64,000 nucleotides of DNA from positions 455,650 to 519,649 of the forward strand of contig NW_006920882.1 in the NCBI RefSeq assembly GCF_000417875.1, written 5' to 3'. This DNA is from Pseudozyma flocculosa PF-1 (taxonomy: Eukaryota > Basidiomycota > Ustilaginomycetes > Ustilaginales > Ustilaginaceae). Shown here in pieces: positions 21,869-31,803 of the stretch. The notes beneath the pieces were generated by a model, which saw only the letters and a list, made by a program, of their open reading frames with translations, was not told where the DNA came from and did no database searches. The translations under genes and the position numbers were made by a program. The stretch's first letter is position 1, and each line of letters begins with the position of its first letter.

Positions 21869-22456
21869 TCAGGCTGGCGCGGTCGCTGCGGTCGCGGCAA
21901 CGCCGCCTTCCAGCCCTTCCGCCTTGAGGCCACACTCTTGCAGCACGTGTTGGGCGAGGAGGCTGAGTTCCCTCCACTGCCATCGCTTGAGCTCCTCCAT
22001 CTTCTTTTGCGCACCGCACGCCGTTGTGGCGCCCCCACGGCCCTTGCCGCCGACGAGGGCCTCGACCTCGTCTACGAACCGCTTTGCGCTCCTCCTGACC
22101 TCGGCGTAGTCCTGCTTTTCGTAGACGACGGGCAGGATCGGGTGGCGGAACTGGTCGAGCCACCACTTTGAGTTCCAGTAGTCTGCTTCGCGGCGGTGGA
22201 GGATCGAGTGGATGAGGTCCGACGACGGGTTGCCCTCGTCGGACTGGGCGATTTCGTGGGCCGAGGAGAGGTCGTCGTTGAGAAGGTGGAGCATGGCGCG
22301 CAGCGAGGGTGGAGAGGAGAGGGCTTCGATGGTCGGGTGGAGCGTGGCGTCGTGGGGCTGCGTCGGTCGGAGCGAGGGCAGCGACGATGCGGGCGAGGCG
22401 GCCGAGCCTCGCGAGAGGAGCGGCAGCAGGGAGGCGGGGAGCGCGGAAGCGGCCAT
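21869..22456 (-). CDS. Small conserved-looking hypothetical protein
   Basis: 195-aa single-exon gene starting at the ATG at 22456; the frame is open further upstream but that part is His/Pro-rich and promoter-like. The N-terminus is Ala/Ser/Leu-rich. The core (about residues 40-140) reads like a real protein, with 'LLNDDLSSAHEIAQS', 'IHSILHRREADYWNSKWW' and 'RHPILPVVY'. This is a pattern of the kind seen in uncharacterised fungal proteins, but I cannot name the family. Charged helices follow, and it ends in an Ala-rich tail. It converges with the cysteine synthase gene, with 79 bases between the stop codons. Confidence 0.7.
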   Translation of the reverse strand: MAASALPASLLPLLSRGSAASPASSLPSLRPTQPHDATLHPTIEALSSPPSLRAMLHLLNDDLSSAHEIAQSDEGNPSSDLIHSILHRREADYWNSKWWLDQFRHPILPVVYEKQDYAEVRRSAKRFVDEVEALVGGKGRGGATTACGAQKKMEELKRWQWRELSLLAQHVLQECGLKAEGLEGGVAATAATAPA

Positions 22457-23078
22457 GGCGGAGAAGACTCTTGAGCGACGAAGAGGTGGGTTTGGGTGAC
22501 GATTCGTCGTGGAGGCGAGTGTGCGCTGGTGATGGCGGTGACGGCAGCGGTGGTGGTGGTGGTCGGGAAGGTGGATAGCCAAGGCGGGGCCAGGCAGGCT
22601 CGGGACCAAGGGTTGGGTGGCGCCCCACAGCAGGCCTGCCTGCCTCTGACGCTGTGTGGAGGCAGCTTGGCTGGGTGGCCCGCGCCCGCGTCGGTCGTCG
22701 CACCGAGAGCCAGCCAGCAGCGGCCACGCCTCGCCTGCCAGTCGACCTAGCTCATGACCCCTCGCCGACCTCCGTCTCCGCAACCCCGTGGCGGCTTCTC
22801 AGGACAAGACAATCGCCACCAGGGCATTATCTCGCCCAAACCCACCAGGGTGGCGAGTCAAGACTCTAGACGCAGCGAGTCCTGGACAAGAACGCGGGGG
22901 CACCCCAAGCGTTGCGACGGCAGCGAGTGGTCCCAAAGAGCCGTCCCACTTCATCCACCAACCTGGCTGCCACCACAGATGAGAGGGCGAAGCTGGTGCT
23001 GCCGAGGATAGGCCCCAGATGGCCTCCAGACATTGTCCCTTCTCCCCACCGGCGGCCGTGTTTGCGTGCGGCACCCGC
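22457..23078. other. Intergenic between two minus-strand small genes
   Basis: About 620 bases forming the promoter of the 195-aa gene and the 3' region of the 199-aa gene. A short GGTGGT-type tract lies at 22550-22565. Nothing else recognised. Confidence 0.45.
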
Positions 23079-23678
23079 CTACGACCTCCCCGTCGAGTCG
23101 CCCACCGGCTTGGCCCCCATGGCCTCGAGCTTGGCAAGATGATCGACGAGGTCGTCGATGGGCGCCCTCTCCTGCTGCGCTTGTCGCTGTCCCTCTTGGT
23201 GGCCCGTGCCCGGCGTCGTCTGCGGTTCGATCTTGTTCCTGGTCGAATCCGGCACCATGATCCCGCCGCCCCCCTCGGCCCAGCCAGGTGCCATCCGCCG
23301 GAGCACCTCCCTCTTCTCCGCCTCCTTTTCCTCTTGCCTCATCCGCAGGTAGTCGTCGTACCTCTTTTGCAGCTCCTCGATCGTCGACGACGACGGCGTG
23401 TTGGCGTCCAGCACGTACGACTCGAGCGAAAACGGGTAGACAAAGTACGCCCGGATGTCGGGCGGCAGCGGATGCAGGTCGGCGGGAAGACGGATCGGCG
23501 GCGGCACAGACACCGACGGCGACTTGATCAGCGGTATCCGCGCCGCCGCCGCGTACAGCGGATTGCCGCCCGTACCGCCATGGCCGCCGTTGCGCCGCAA
23601 GCCAGCGCCACCGCCGACGTTGATGCTGGACGAGGGTGCCAGGCCAGAGAAGCCCGCAGTGCCCGCAGCGTGCGACAT
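23079..23678 (-). CDS. Small hypothetical protein, 199 aa
   Basis: Single exon starting at the ATG at 23678. The first 50 residues are Gly/Ser/Ala-rich. The middle carries a compact motif, 'LHPLPPDIRAYFVYPFSLESYVLD', of aromatic and proline residues that looks conserved. It is followed by a charged, probably coiled or helical segment (about residues 95-130; ELQKRYDDYLRMRQEEKEAEKREVLRRM). A hydrophilic Gln/Arg-rich region and a short helix (DDLVDHLAKLEAMGAKPVG) end the protein. I do not recognise the family. The central block supports a real gene rather than a chance frame. Confidence 0.65.
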   Translation of the reverse strand: MSHAAGTAGFSGLAPSSSINVGGGAGLRRNGGHGGTGGNPLYAAAARIPLIKSPSVSVPPPIRLPADLHPLPPDIRAYFVYPFSLESYVLDANTPSSSTIEELQKRYDDYLRMRQEEKEAEKREVLRRMAPGWAEGGGGIMVPDSTRNKIEPQTTPGTGHQEGQRQAQQERAPIDDLVDHLAKLEAMGAKPVGDSTGRS

Positions 23679-23873
23679 GCCTTGCCGGTATCGCCAAGTC
23701 GGGATGGTGAATTAGGCCCAGAAGAGGAAGAGAGGAAGGTGGTGAGCAGGGAATGAGGGGGAGGGCGGTTGATGGTTGAAAGGATGTCGTGTCGAGCCCC
23801 ACAGGCAGCCGCTCTCGAACCACCCAGGAGGGGCGTGCACTGCCCCAGCCAGGCTAGAAAAGGGGAAAAAAAG

Positions 23874-23881
23874 AAAAAAAA
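23874..23881 (-). terminator. Pol III T8 terminator of tRNA-Ser
   Basis: On the minus strand a run of eight T begins a few bases after the tRNA 3' end, and a second T7 run follows. Confidence 0.75.
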
Positions 23882-23887
23882 GTTGTG

Positions 23888-24009
23888 CGACAACCACAGG
23901 ATTCGAACCTGTGCGGGCAGAGCCCATGAGTTTACTCCCGAAAGACGGGATCGAACTACGCGGGGCGTATGGTTCTAGACTCACTCCTTGACCACTCGGA
24001 CAGATTGTC
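23888..24009 (-). tRNA. tRNA-Ser (anticodon AGA) with 40-nt intron
   Basis: On the minus strand the acceptor stem pairs GACAATC with GGTTGTC, with discriminator G. The D-arm is TCC/GGA with the usual GGT loop. The anticodon stem TGAGT/ACTCA encloses CTAGAA+A, giving anticodon AGA at 23974-23976. A long class II variable arm (TGGGCTCTGCCCGC) follows, then the T-arm ACAGG-TTCGAAT-CCTGT. The intron (23933-23972) sits at position 37/38. The long variable arm together with AGA identifies serine; the tRNA reads TCT/TCC/TCA through inosine. Confidence 0.9.
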
Positions 24010-24891
24010 CCGTCATGTCAAGGGCGCGAAAATAGCCGTACATACCCGATTGCTGCGGTGCTGCACCCCGACGCGCGCTCGAGTGATGGAAGGCGCAGGC
24101 GCGCCCGCGCGTAGACACCAGCAGCAGCAGCTGCTGGGCCTTGCTTGTCCTGGAAAAAAGGCTACGGCTCGTCAGGCGCAGGCAGGGCTTCCCCCTGGTC
24201 GAAGAAGCCTCTGCCCCTCCTCCACCACCTACCACCACCAGCACCGCCACCGCCACCGCCCCTTCTTTTCGCCACACCTTCTCCTTCTTCGCTTCGTAGC
24301 CAGACTCTTACGAGCGCAAGCCCGACCGCACCGCACCGCACCGCATCGCATCGCATCCAGGCTGCACTCGCGGCTCGAACGCAGGCGACGCCTTGCTTCG
24401 CACGCTCGCCGCCACCCCACCCTCATCGACGAACCTCCGCCTTTCCTACTCGACCCGCAACTCGCCCGCGACCCCGCATCGCCTCGCATTCACTCTGTCC
24501 GCAAGCGACGCCTCGTTCCTGCATTCGCACCTGCCCGCCTAGCTCCACGCCACTCTCACGACCCAAGGACGTACGCCCCGTACCAGATCCACTTCAGCAT
24601 CAAGGGCTTCCGCATCTCGTTCCCAGCTCCCCCGCCGTCGTCCGCCGTGCAGCTCATCCAAAGGGCCGCCTAGCCTCGACTTCCCGGCTGTGGCGCGCTC
24701 CAGCTCGCAGCTCGCGTGCATCGCATCCCTCTTTGCGCCGCCGCTCGGCTCCCGACATCTACCGATCGTTTTCCACCTTGACCAGCGACTCTTAGCACTG
24801 CAAAGCACCGCATCGCACCTCCCGCGTCCTCGCTCGCCCCACCGCTCCCTCCTTCCCCGCCTCGCCCACTGCCCCCTGACCCCGCTCCAGC
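24010..24891. other. Promoter/leader of the Btz-domain gene
   Basis: About 880 bases, C-rich on the + strand, with a 'caccgc' repeat tract (about 24237-24262) and a 'ccgcaccgcaccgcatcgcatcgcat' tract (about 24327-24355). It serves as the 5' region of the Btz-domain gene. No additional gene supported. Confidence 0.45.
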
Positions 24892-27800
24892 ATGGCTCCG
24901 TCTGTCGACTCCAACGCCACCCTCGCCGTGCCTGGCATTGCTGCTGGGCCCCCGCCGGCCAAGAGCATTCGCAGGCAGCCGTCGGCCTCGCGCATCACGG
25001 TCTCGACCAAGCCCCAGCACCCGCAGCCTGCGGACGACGACGCCATCGTGGTCGGCTCGAGCACCGCGACCGCCTCGCCGCCTTCACCTGCCTCACCCAC
25101 CGCCGCTGAGGTCTCGCCGAAGAAGCCGCGCCAGAGGAAGCTGGCACGGAGGCGGCGCGGGCCGGCGGCTGCGACCGAGAGCGAGTCCGGATCCGGATCT
25201 GAATCCGACACCGGTGGCAGCGATGCCGGGGCCGCAGCCTCGAGCTCCTCGCTCAGCCAGGCGTCCGGTTCCGACTCGGACGCGGACGATAGCGACGACG
25301 ACACCGACGACGAGCAAGACGAGGAGGACATCGACGACGACGAAGGTGCTGGCGGCGCCGGCCTCCTTGACGGTGCTGCAGCCGGTCTCTCGAAAGATGA
25401 GCCCGAGGTGGAATCGGCCAAGGCGGCTGCTCTCGACTATAAGCAGTGGTCGACCCTCGCCGAAGAGGAGCTACCGACTGTGCTCGCGAGCGCGCAGCCA
25501 GGACCCGCGTCGTCAACCTCTTCGGATCATCTCGGAGACAGGCAGGCTGCCGGTGCGTCGAACGCCCGAGGCGGTCGAGGGGGCAGGGGCGGCCTCAGAG
25601 GTCGAGGTCGGGGCGCCGCTTACGGGGCCCACGTCGCCAGCGCCGTCGCCTACCGCGAAAAGCTGGAAAAGGATCCGTCGTTCACGCCTCGCGTCGGCCA
25701 GTTCTGGGGCCACGACGAGCGGCTCTTCGATCAGGACCTGCGCGGCCTCAGCGGATGGTGGCGCGGCCGAGGCGGTGCGGCGGCAGCCAACCCGGCTACA
25801 CGCGGCCGAGGCAAGTTCCGCGGTGGCAGGGGCGGCGCCGCGTTCCCCGGTGCGGGCGGACATGCGCACGGTCATGAGCTCGCAGTCCGGGGCGGTGGCG
25901 GCACAGGCGCAAGAGGCAGGGGCAGGGGCGCGCCCCGCGGCGGAGCTGCTGCGAGCGTTACGGGTCCCAGGCATGGCATGACCGCGGCACATCCTGGCCC
26001 AGCGTCGCCACCGCCGAGAAAGTCGAAGCTCGCAGGCTGGGACGACGACGAGTCCGAAGTCGACGACGATGCGCTGCACGGAAAGAGCGTCAGGAGGGTC
26101 CCGGCGGCGGCGCAGCCCATCTACGCGCACATGGGCCCGCGCCATCCGGCAGCAGCGGCAGCCCAGGCGGCCGTCGACGCCAAGCACGACTTTGACGGCG
26201 TTCCCACGGGACCTCGCGCAGACCTCGAGGTGGCGGACGCGATCCCGCACAGGGAATGGGACGCCGACAACCTCGCCAGCGACGGCAAGATCGGTGCCTG
26301 GAAGGCGTCGCTGGACGAGACACAGATGTCGCCCTCGGAAGCGCCGCAGAAGCCGGACTCGGCCGTCGAGCTCTCCTCGTCCACGAGCAACGGGGCCGAT
26401 GGCATCTCCGCTTCGGAAAGAGACAATCAGCTGAGCGCGGGCAAGCCGGTCAGCACCGCAGCAGGTCCCGAACACCTGGAGACGCCCAAGCCAGCGGCGT
26501 CGGTTCCGCCTCAGCTCCCTTCTTCGGGCTTCGGCAGGAACCCTGGCGCCGCGGGCGTGGGTCAATGGACGCACGACGGCTTCGAGGCGCTCCAGCAGGC
26601 AGAGGCCCGCCCCGTTGGCCTTTCAGCCCGTGGTACCGCTGCAGCCGGCGCCGGCGCCGTTCGCGGGGGCAGCATGCGCGGCGCGGGCATATCGCGCGGG
26701 TTCGGTCGCGGCCGTGGCGGTGTCGCGGCTCACGGGTTCCGAGGACGGGGTGGCTTTGCGCAGCCCGCCTTCGTCTACGGACGAGGCGCCCATGGCTTCG
26801 TCAGGGGTGGTGCCAGAGGCGGCGCGGGCTTTGTCGGCGCGGGCATGACTCGATCGACGCCAAACTCCGGAGCTGGACCTCATCCGGGCGAAGCGCCAAC
26901 GAATGTCGGATCCAACAGAGCGGACGCCGCGCAAAACGAGCGGGACAGCGAAAGGCTGACCGCGCTGGTCAAAGGCCTCGCCATGACCGAGCACAAGAAC
27001 CCGGCGCATCGCGAGCCGACCGCGCAAGCACCTGTTCCGGTCAAGGTCAACCTGCCGCGCACGCGCAGTCAGGAGGGGGAGCCGCCTACGCAGGACGCTG
27101 CACAGGCCACTGCCTCGCCCTCTCAGCAAGCAGGCGGCACGGTGGATGAGACGCTCCACAGAACCACGGCATCGATCACGACCGCCTCTGCTGCGGTGCC
27201 CGCTTTTCGGCCTGGATCGGCCCTCCAGGCCAACGCCTCGGGCGCCCGAGCCGGCAAGGTCGGCAGCGTCAGCACCCTCCCCGTCAATGCGGCCAAGGCA
27301 CCTGCCTTCCGTCCCGGCAGTGCTGCGAGCGGCCGTGTTTCGACGCCTGCCGATGACCGCATCGTGCCTTCGCCCGAGCTTTATCTCCATGGCGACAGCT
27401 ACCGCGGCGGCGCCGAGTACACGCCACCGCTGTCTGCCGACATGGGCGGCTACGGCCTCGCACCGGCCGGCTACGAGAGCGGCGGCGCCGTCTACTACAA
27501 CGACCACCACGGCCACGGTGGTGCCGGCGGCTTCCGTTACGGCGGACCACCGCCGCCGCCGTTGCCCTCGGGCTACCCGATGGACCAGCCCATGTACTCG
27601 CCGAGGTACGGCGCTGTGTCCGGCGGCGAGATGGACGGGTACGGCTATCCGTCCGAGAGCGCCCATCTCGGTCATCACGGTGGCGTCCGAGGCACGGGCG
27701 CACACTCACCCGCTGGTGGCTACTACCAGCCGGTGATGATGCATCCGACGGGCTCGGGCGACGGTGTCGGCACGCCGACGTACGACTACGTGGCGACGCC

Positions 27801-28086
27801 GCCCTTCATGACCTACGCGCTGCCGCCGGCGGACCACTACCCCGGCTACTATACCCCCCCGCCTCCGCCGCATGGCCCTCACGTCGCCAGCACGCTTCCA
27901 CCTCCGCCGCCGGACGCAGCGTACGCCTTCCAGCCCGCGCAGGCCTTCTATCACCACGAGCCGCACCTGGCCCCGCACCAGGGTGTCGAACCCGGCTTGG
28001 CTTCCTACGCCATGCAGAGCTCCGGCTCCGGCTCTGGCGAGTTTGATCCGTACGCACACCAGCCGACCCACGTCGGGGCCCAGTGA
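24892..28086 (+). CDS. Btz (CASC3/Barentsz) domain RNA-binding protein
   Basis: Single exon of 1064 aa. Residues about 240-295 hold 'YREKLEKDPSFTPRVGQFWGHDERLF', which matches the SELOR/Btz motif of CASC3/MLN51. In animals that motif clamps eIF4A3 in the exon junction complex. The N-terminus has a Lys/Arg cluster (KKPRQRKLARRRRG, about residue 80) and a long acidic Ser/Asp/Glu tract (about 100-155). RGG/RG-rich blocks at about 222-245, 285-370 and 580-660 suggest RNA binding. Two similar 'VPAFRPGSA' segments occur near residues 768 and 804. The last 230 residues are Gly/Tyr/Pro/His-rich (YYTPPPPPHGPH), a low-complexity domain of the kind found in RNP granules. Overall design and motif support an mRNA-fate factor. 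An EJC role in this fungus is inference. Low-complexity coding makes undetected introns possible, although the frame is open throughout. Confidence 0.82.
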   Translation: MAPSVDSNATLAVPGIAAGPPPAKSIRRQPSASRITVSTKPQHPQPADDDAIVVGSSTATASPPSPASPTAAEVSPKKPRQRKLARRRRGPAAATESESGSGSESDTGGSDAGAAASSSSLSQASGSDSDADDSDDDTDDEQDEEDIDDDEGAGGAGLLDGAAAGLSKDEPEVESAKAAALDYKQWSTLAEEELPTVLASAQPGPASSTSSDHLGDRQAAGASNARGGRGGRGGLRGRGRGAAYGAHVASAVAYREKLEKDPSFTPRVGQFWGHDERLFDQDLRGLSGWWRGRGGAAAANPATRGRGKFRGGRGGAAFPGAGGHAHGHELAVRGGGGTGARGRGRGAPRGGAAASVTGPRHGMTAAHPGPASPPPRKSKLAGWDDDESEVDDDALHGKSVRRVPAAAQPIYAHMGPRHPAAAAAQAAVDAKHDFDGVPTGPRADLEVADAIPHREWDADNLASDGKIGAWKASLDETQMSPSEAPQKPDSAVELSSSTSNGADGISASERDNQLSAGKPVSTAAGPEHLETPKPAASVPPQLPSSGFGRNPGAAGVGQWTHDGFEALQQAEARPVGLSARGTAAAGAGAVRGGSMRGAGISRGFGRGRGGVAAHGFRGRGGFAQPAFVYGRGAHGFVRGGARGGAGFVGAGMTRSTPNSGAGPHPGEAPTNVGSNRADAAQNERDSERLTALVKGLAMTEHKNPAHREPTAQAPVPVKVNLPRTRSQEGEPPTQDAAQATASPSQQAGGTVDETLHRTTASITTASAAVPAFRPGSALQANASGARAGKVGSVSTLPVNAAKAPAFRPGSAASGRVSTPADDRIVPSPELYLHGDSYRGGAEYTPPLSADMGGYGLAPAGYESGGAVYYNDHHGHGGAGGFRYGGPPPPPLPSGYPMDQPMYSPRYGAVSGGEMDGYGYPSESAHLGHHGGVRGTGAHSPAGGYYQPVMMHPTGSGDGVGTPTYDYVATPPFMTYALPPADHYPGYYTPPPPPHGPHVASTLPPPPPDAAYAFQPAQAFYHHEPHLAPHQGVEPGLASYAMQSSGSGSGEFDPYAHQPTHVGAQ

Positions 28087-29440
28087 AGCGTCTCAGCCGA
28101 GCGCCAGCATCAAGCGCCCACAACAATGATTTCCGCGGTCGGTGTCGCGCTTCGTTCTCCTTGCGCCAGTCTGCGTGCACACCGTTCCGGTGTCCCCAGA
28201 CTTCCACGCATGCGTCGGCGCGGCACAGGCGAGCGACGGGCCGGCCGCGGCGGCCACGCCTCCGGTCGGCGGCGCGTGGATGTTGGTGCTTGCACATTGT
28301 TCAGACCCCGCTGACGGCCCTTTGGTCGGCCACGGAGCAGGAAATCTTCCGCTTCCGACCGAGGGCCTCGATGTCGATGTGGCCTTGTCGGGCCTCTTCC
28401 CGTTGGCTGCTTGCCATGTGGTTCATCGCTCGCTCTGTCGCTGCTGCGGTACCGGCCTGGAATCATCTCCCGTTTTGCGGTCCGGTGAGCGGTCGTTTCA
28501 CGCCGGCTGCTACGTACCAAGACGGCGTTTGCTCGCGTCGATCCACGGCTTTCCCTCGCCTTGCTGCCCTCGTTGTACCATAGCCTGTACCGGCCCGGGG
28601 AGCTTCCCTACCCCTGCCCTTGCCGCCAATGCGCACGTACCGCTGCGCACACGCGCATGCCATCTGCATTCATCATCGCGGTCGTCGTTGATGTTGACGT
28701 TGATGTAGAGAGCCCAGTTGTGAAGGGATGGACGACGGACGATGAGCAAGGTACTCTAGCGTGGACACCAGATCGACGTACGGATCCGGCTCGCCGAGAT
28801 GGCCATGGCCGAGGCGGAGTTTTTTTTCCCAGAGCGCGGCCAGGCAGCATAGGTTCCTCCTGCCTGCCCGTGGTGGCCTGCCTGCTCTCGCACAGACCCA
28901 GTGCATCGCTGCTGCAGGTCGGCGACGGCACCAGCCGTGAGCCGGCGAGCTTTGTTTTTCAGGTCTTCTTCCAGAACGGACGGACGGACGTGCGTGCGTG
29001 GCACCGCGGCCAAGCGCCAAGCAAGCTGGCAGGCAGGCAAGAGGCAGGGGCGTTGCTCCACGTCACGGACCACGAGGCAGGCTACCGGTGCGAGGCGCCA
29101 GGCCAAGCCTGCTAGCATTATAGGCAGGAGCTCGAGTGCACCTGCCGGACCCTGTCCCTGTCTCTGACCTCGACGGCCCTTCCTTGGCTGGCTCCCGCAC
29201 ACCTTCTTCGCTCCCTCGCTCCGGCGCATCGTCGAAGCAGGGCCACGTTCGACTACTTCGGCCACCACCTCCTCCTCCTTGATATAAAGCGCCGCTGCCC
29301 TGGGCCGACACCGCCGCTTCAGACCGACTCCGTTGCCCCTGCTCCCTCGTGCCCGACCTCACGGCTCCCATAGACACAACACCTGCCTCTCCGCTGCAAT
29401 CACTAACCGCTCTCCCGCCGACCCCCGCCCACCGACCACC
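28087..29440. other. Intergenic, Btz gene to phosphomannomutase
   Basis: About 1.35 kb with no supported gene. It contains the Btz gene 3' region, several 'ggcaggcaagaggcagg'-like purine stretches (about 29030-29050) and the phosphomannomutase promoter. Frames of up to about 190 codons lack domain signals. Confidence 0.45.
29283..29288 (+). promoter_or_regulatory. TATA box of phosphomannomutase gene
   Basis: TATAAA within 'gatataaagc', in otherwise GC-rich DNA 153 bases upstream of the start codon. Distance and orientation suit a core promoter. Confidence 0.5.
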
Positions 29441-30585
29441 ATGACGACGACCATCCTCAACGAGTTCCAGGAAAAGGCCCATCCTCGGATCCTGTGCCTC
29501 TTTGATGTCGACGGCACCCTGACTCCCGCCAGGCAGGATGTCTCGCCCCTCATGCTGAGGACGCTGGCCCGGCTTCGCAACCACTGCGTCACTGGTGTCG
29601 TCGGCGGCAGCGACATTCTCAAGATCCGCGACCAGTTCAAGACGGCCGGACAGGACCGTGAGTGCATGCCCGATCGCCCGCAGCAGCCCGTCCCACCCCT
29701 CGGAGCTCGTTCGCTGACCGCCGGAGCTCCCGTCGTATGTCGCCGTACACCACCTTCGCCACCTCGCTGCTCGCGCCAGTCGTCGAGCTGTTCGACTACG
29801 TCTTTGCCGAAAATGGACTGACCGCCTTCAAGCTCGGCCAGCCCCTCGCGAGCCAATCGTTTATCGGGTGGCTCGGCGAGGAGCGATACCAGAAGCTCGT
29901 CAAGTTCTGCCTCAAGTACATTTCCAACCTCGACATCCCCGTCATGCGTGGCACGTTCATCGAGTTCCGCAACGGCATGATCAACATCAGCCCCATTGGC
30001 AGGAACGCTTCGTGAGTGTGCCCCGGCTGCCTTGCCAGCTGCCACACTTTGGAACTGCCTCTTGCTGACCCGTCGAGCCCTTGCCACGCCCGTTCGCCTC
30101 GCCCAGCATCGCCGAGCGAAACACGTTTGAGGAGTACGACCGCGAGCACCAGATCCGTGCCAAGTTTGTCGAGACGCTGCGCAGCGAGTTCAGCGACTAC
30201 GGCCTGACGTTCAGCATCGGCGGCCAGATCAGCTTCGACGCCTTCCCGCACGGCTGGGACAAGACGTTTGCGCTGCGACACGTTGTACGCGACGGCAAGA
30301 CCGAGGCTGGAAGCACCACGGCCGCCGACCTGGGCTGGGACGAGATCCATTTCTTTGGCGACAAGACGTACAAGGTGAGTCGGCGGGAGCAACCTCGAGC
30401 TCGTCGAAGAGTAGGCCATGAAATGAGCGCTGACATGTATCGCGTCTTTGGGGGGTCCATCTCGACACCAGGGCGGCAACGACCACGAAATCTTCTCGGA
30501 TGTGCGCACCGTCGGCCACACCGTCACCAGCCCAGAGGACACGATCCGCCAGCTGGCCGAGCTGTTTGGCGTCCGCGCCGACTAG
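29441..30585 (+). CDS. SEC53: Phosphomannomutase (4 exons)
   Basis: Cytosolic enzyme converting mannose-6-phosphate to mannose-1-phosphate, the entry to GDP-mannose for N-glycosylation, O-mannosylation and GPI anchors. Exons are 29441-29657, 29780-30011, 30107-30374 and 30472-30585, giving 276 aa, slightly longer than the family norm. The HAD-type nucleophile motif is 'LFDVDGTLT' near the N-terminus. It is followed by '[14 protein letters not shown]', '[14 protein letters not shown]', '[22 protein letters not shown]' (cap domain, substrate Arg), '[19 protein letters not shown]', '[18 protein letters not shown]' and '[20 protein letters not shown]'. The last two motifs are joined correctly only across introns 2 and 3. 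The substrate pathway links functionally to PER1 at 17-18.8 kb (GPI anchors), but the two genes are far apart. Confidence 0.95.
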
Positions 30586-31803
30586 GCATGAACCTCTCTT
30601 CTGCTCCTCGAGCCCACACGGGCAAAGCCCTCCTCGCCGCTGTTGTACGAGTATACCATGGACATGCTGTCGATATAGAGACCCTGGCCCCTTGCTTGGC
30701 ACACCGATAGCGACAGGCGGAGATCGCGATGCCGGCTAGCCCGAGGCACGCCCGGACGGCATGCGGCAGGATGAGGATGACGCCAGGTCGGAATTCGGAG
30801 GTCGGGGGAGGAGTAGCTGGCTGTGGGGCAAGCGGTGGCCGGGCGGCCTGGAGGCAGCCAGGCGCGGGCGCGGGGCCGGAGGAAAAAGCGGCCGAGGGAG
30901 CGAGTGGGGCGGTGATCGGCCGGAGGTGCCTGACCGCCGAAGCAGCAGCCTACGGAGCTGCAGCGCCCCTCTTGGCCTGACCACGCTCGCCGCTGACCAT
31001 CACCACCACCACCACCACCACCACCACCACCACCACCATCACCACCACCACCACCACCGTTACCGCCGCCTCCTCCGCCGCCATTCACCGCCCTCTCCAC
31101 CAAAACTCTCGCTGCAGCCCTACACTTTCTCTGCTATCCCCTGCAGCATCGTTCAATCCGTCCTGCATCGCCTCACCGCTCCTCTTCCTGCCTTGATCCT
31201 CTAGACAGTCGCCCATCCCCATTGTTCTGGAACCGACGCTGCACGAATACCACCTCGTTCCGCTGCACTGCTTCCGGAGCTCGAGCTCGAGTTGAAGCTC
31301 CGTCCGTCACTCCGCCATAGCCATCGACTTCAGGCTTCGACGCTCCTCGGAAGCTCGACGGTTTGGCAAACCACGCCTTGCGCTTCCTCCTCGAAAACCG
31401 GCATATTCGGCGAGACGAACGGTCGCCCTTCACCTGGCTCAGTCTGACTCGCCGATTCCTTGTCACCGTGCCGCGCCGATCTTTGATGTTTCACATCGCG
31501 TTCTTGTAACATACGCCCACCTCCACCCCGTCGGACAGCTCCCGGCACGCCTTTCCACCACCCACGCACGTCAACGAGGGTCGACGAGCCCGATCTTAGA
31601 GGAGCACCGGTACCGGCGCAGACAGCCGTGCTCACGTCGCCCTACACAAGCGCCAGCCTCGCCTCCTCCGTCCATCATCGCTTGACCAATCGAAGTGGTC
31701 TCGATCGGTCACCACTGCAGACGGTGCCGACTCGTTCGCCTTCCACACTGCCAGCAGCGCTCCGAGCGCACACTCTGCCCTCCGCTGCGCTCCCGACGTG
31801 CAC
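30586..31803. other. Intergenic, phosphomannomutase to CAF40
   Basis: About 1.2 kb that includes a CAC microsatellite. The right half (31060-31800) is pyrimidine-rich and presumably the CAF40 promoter and leader. No gene supported. Confidence 0.45.
30997..31058. repeat. (CAC)n microsatellite with CAT interruptions
   Basis: About 20 CAC triplets with two CAT variants, in noncoding DNA upstream of CAF40. It would read as poly-His in one frame, but no gene covers it. Confidence 0.9.
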
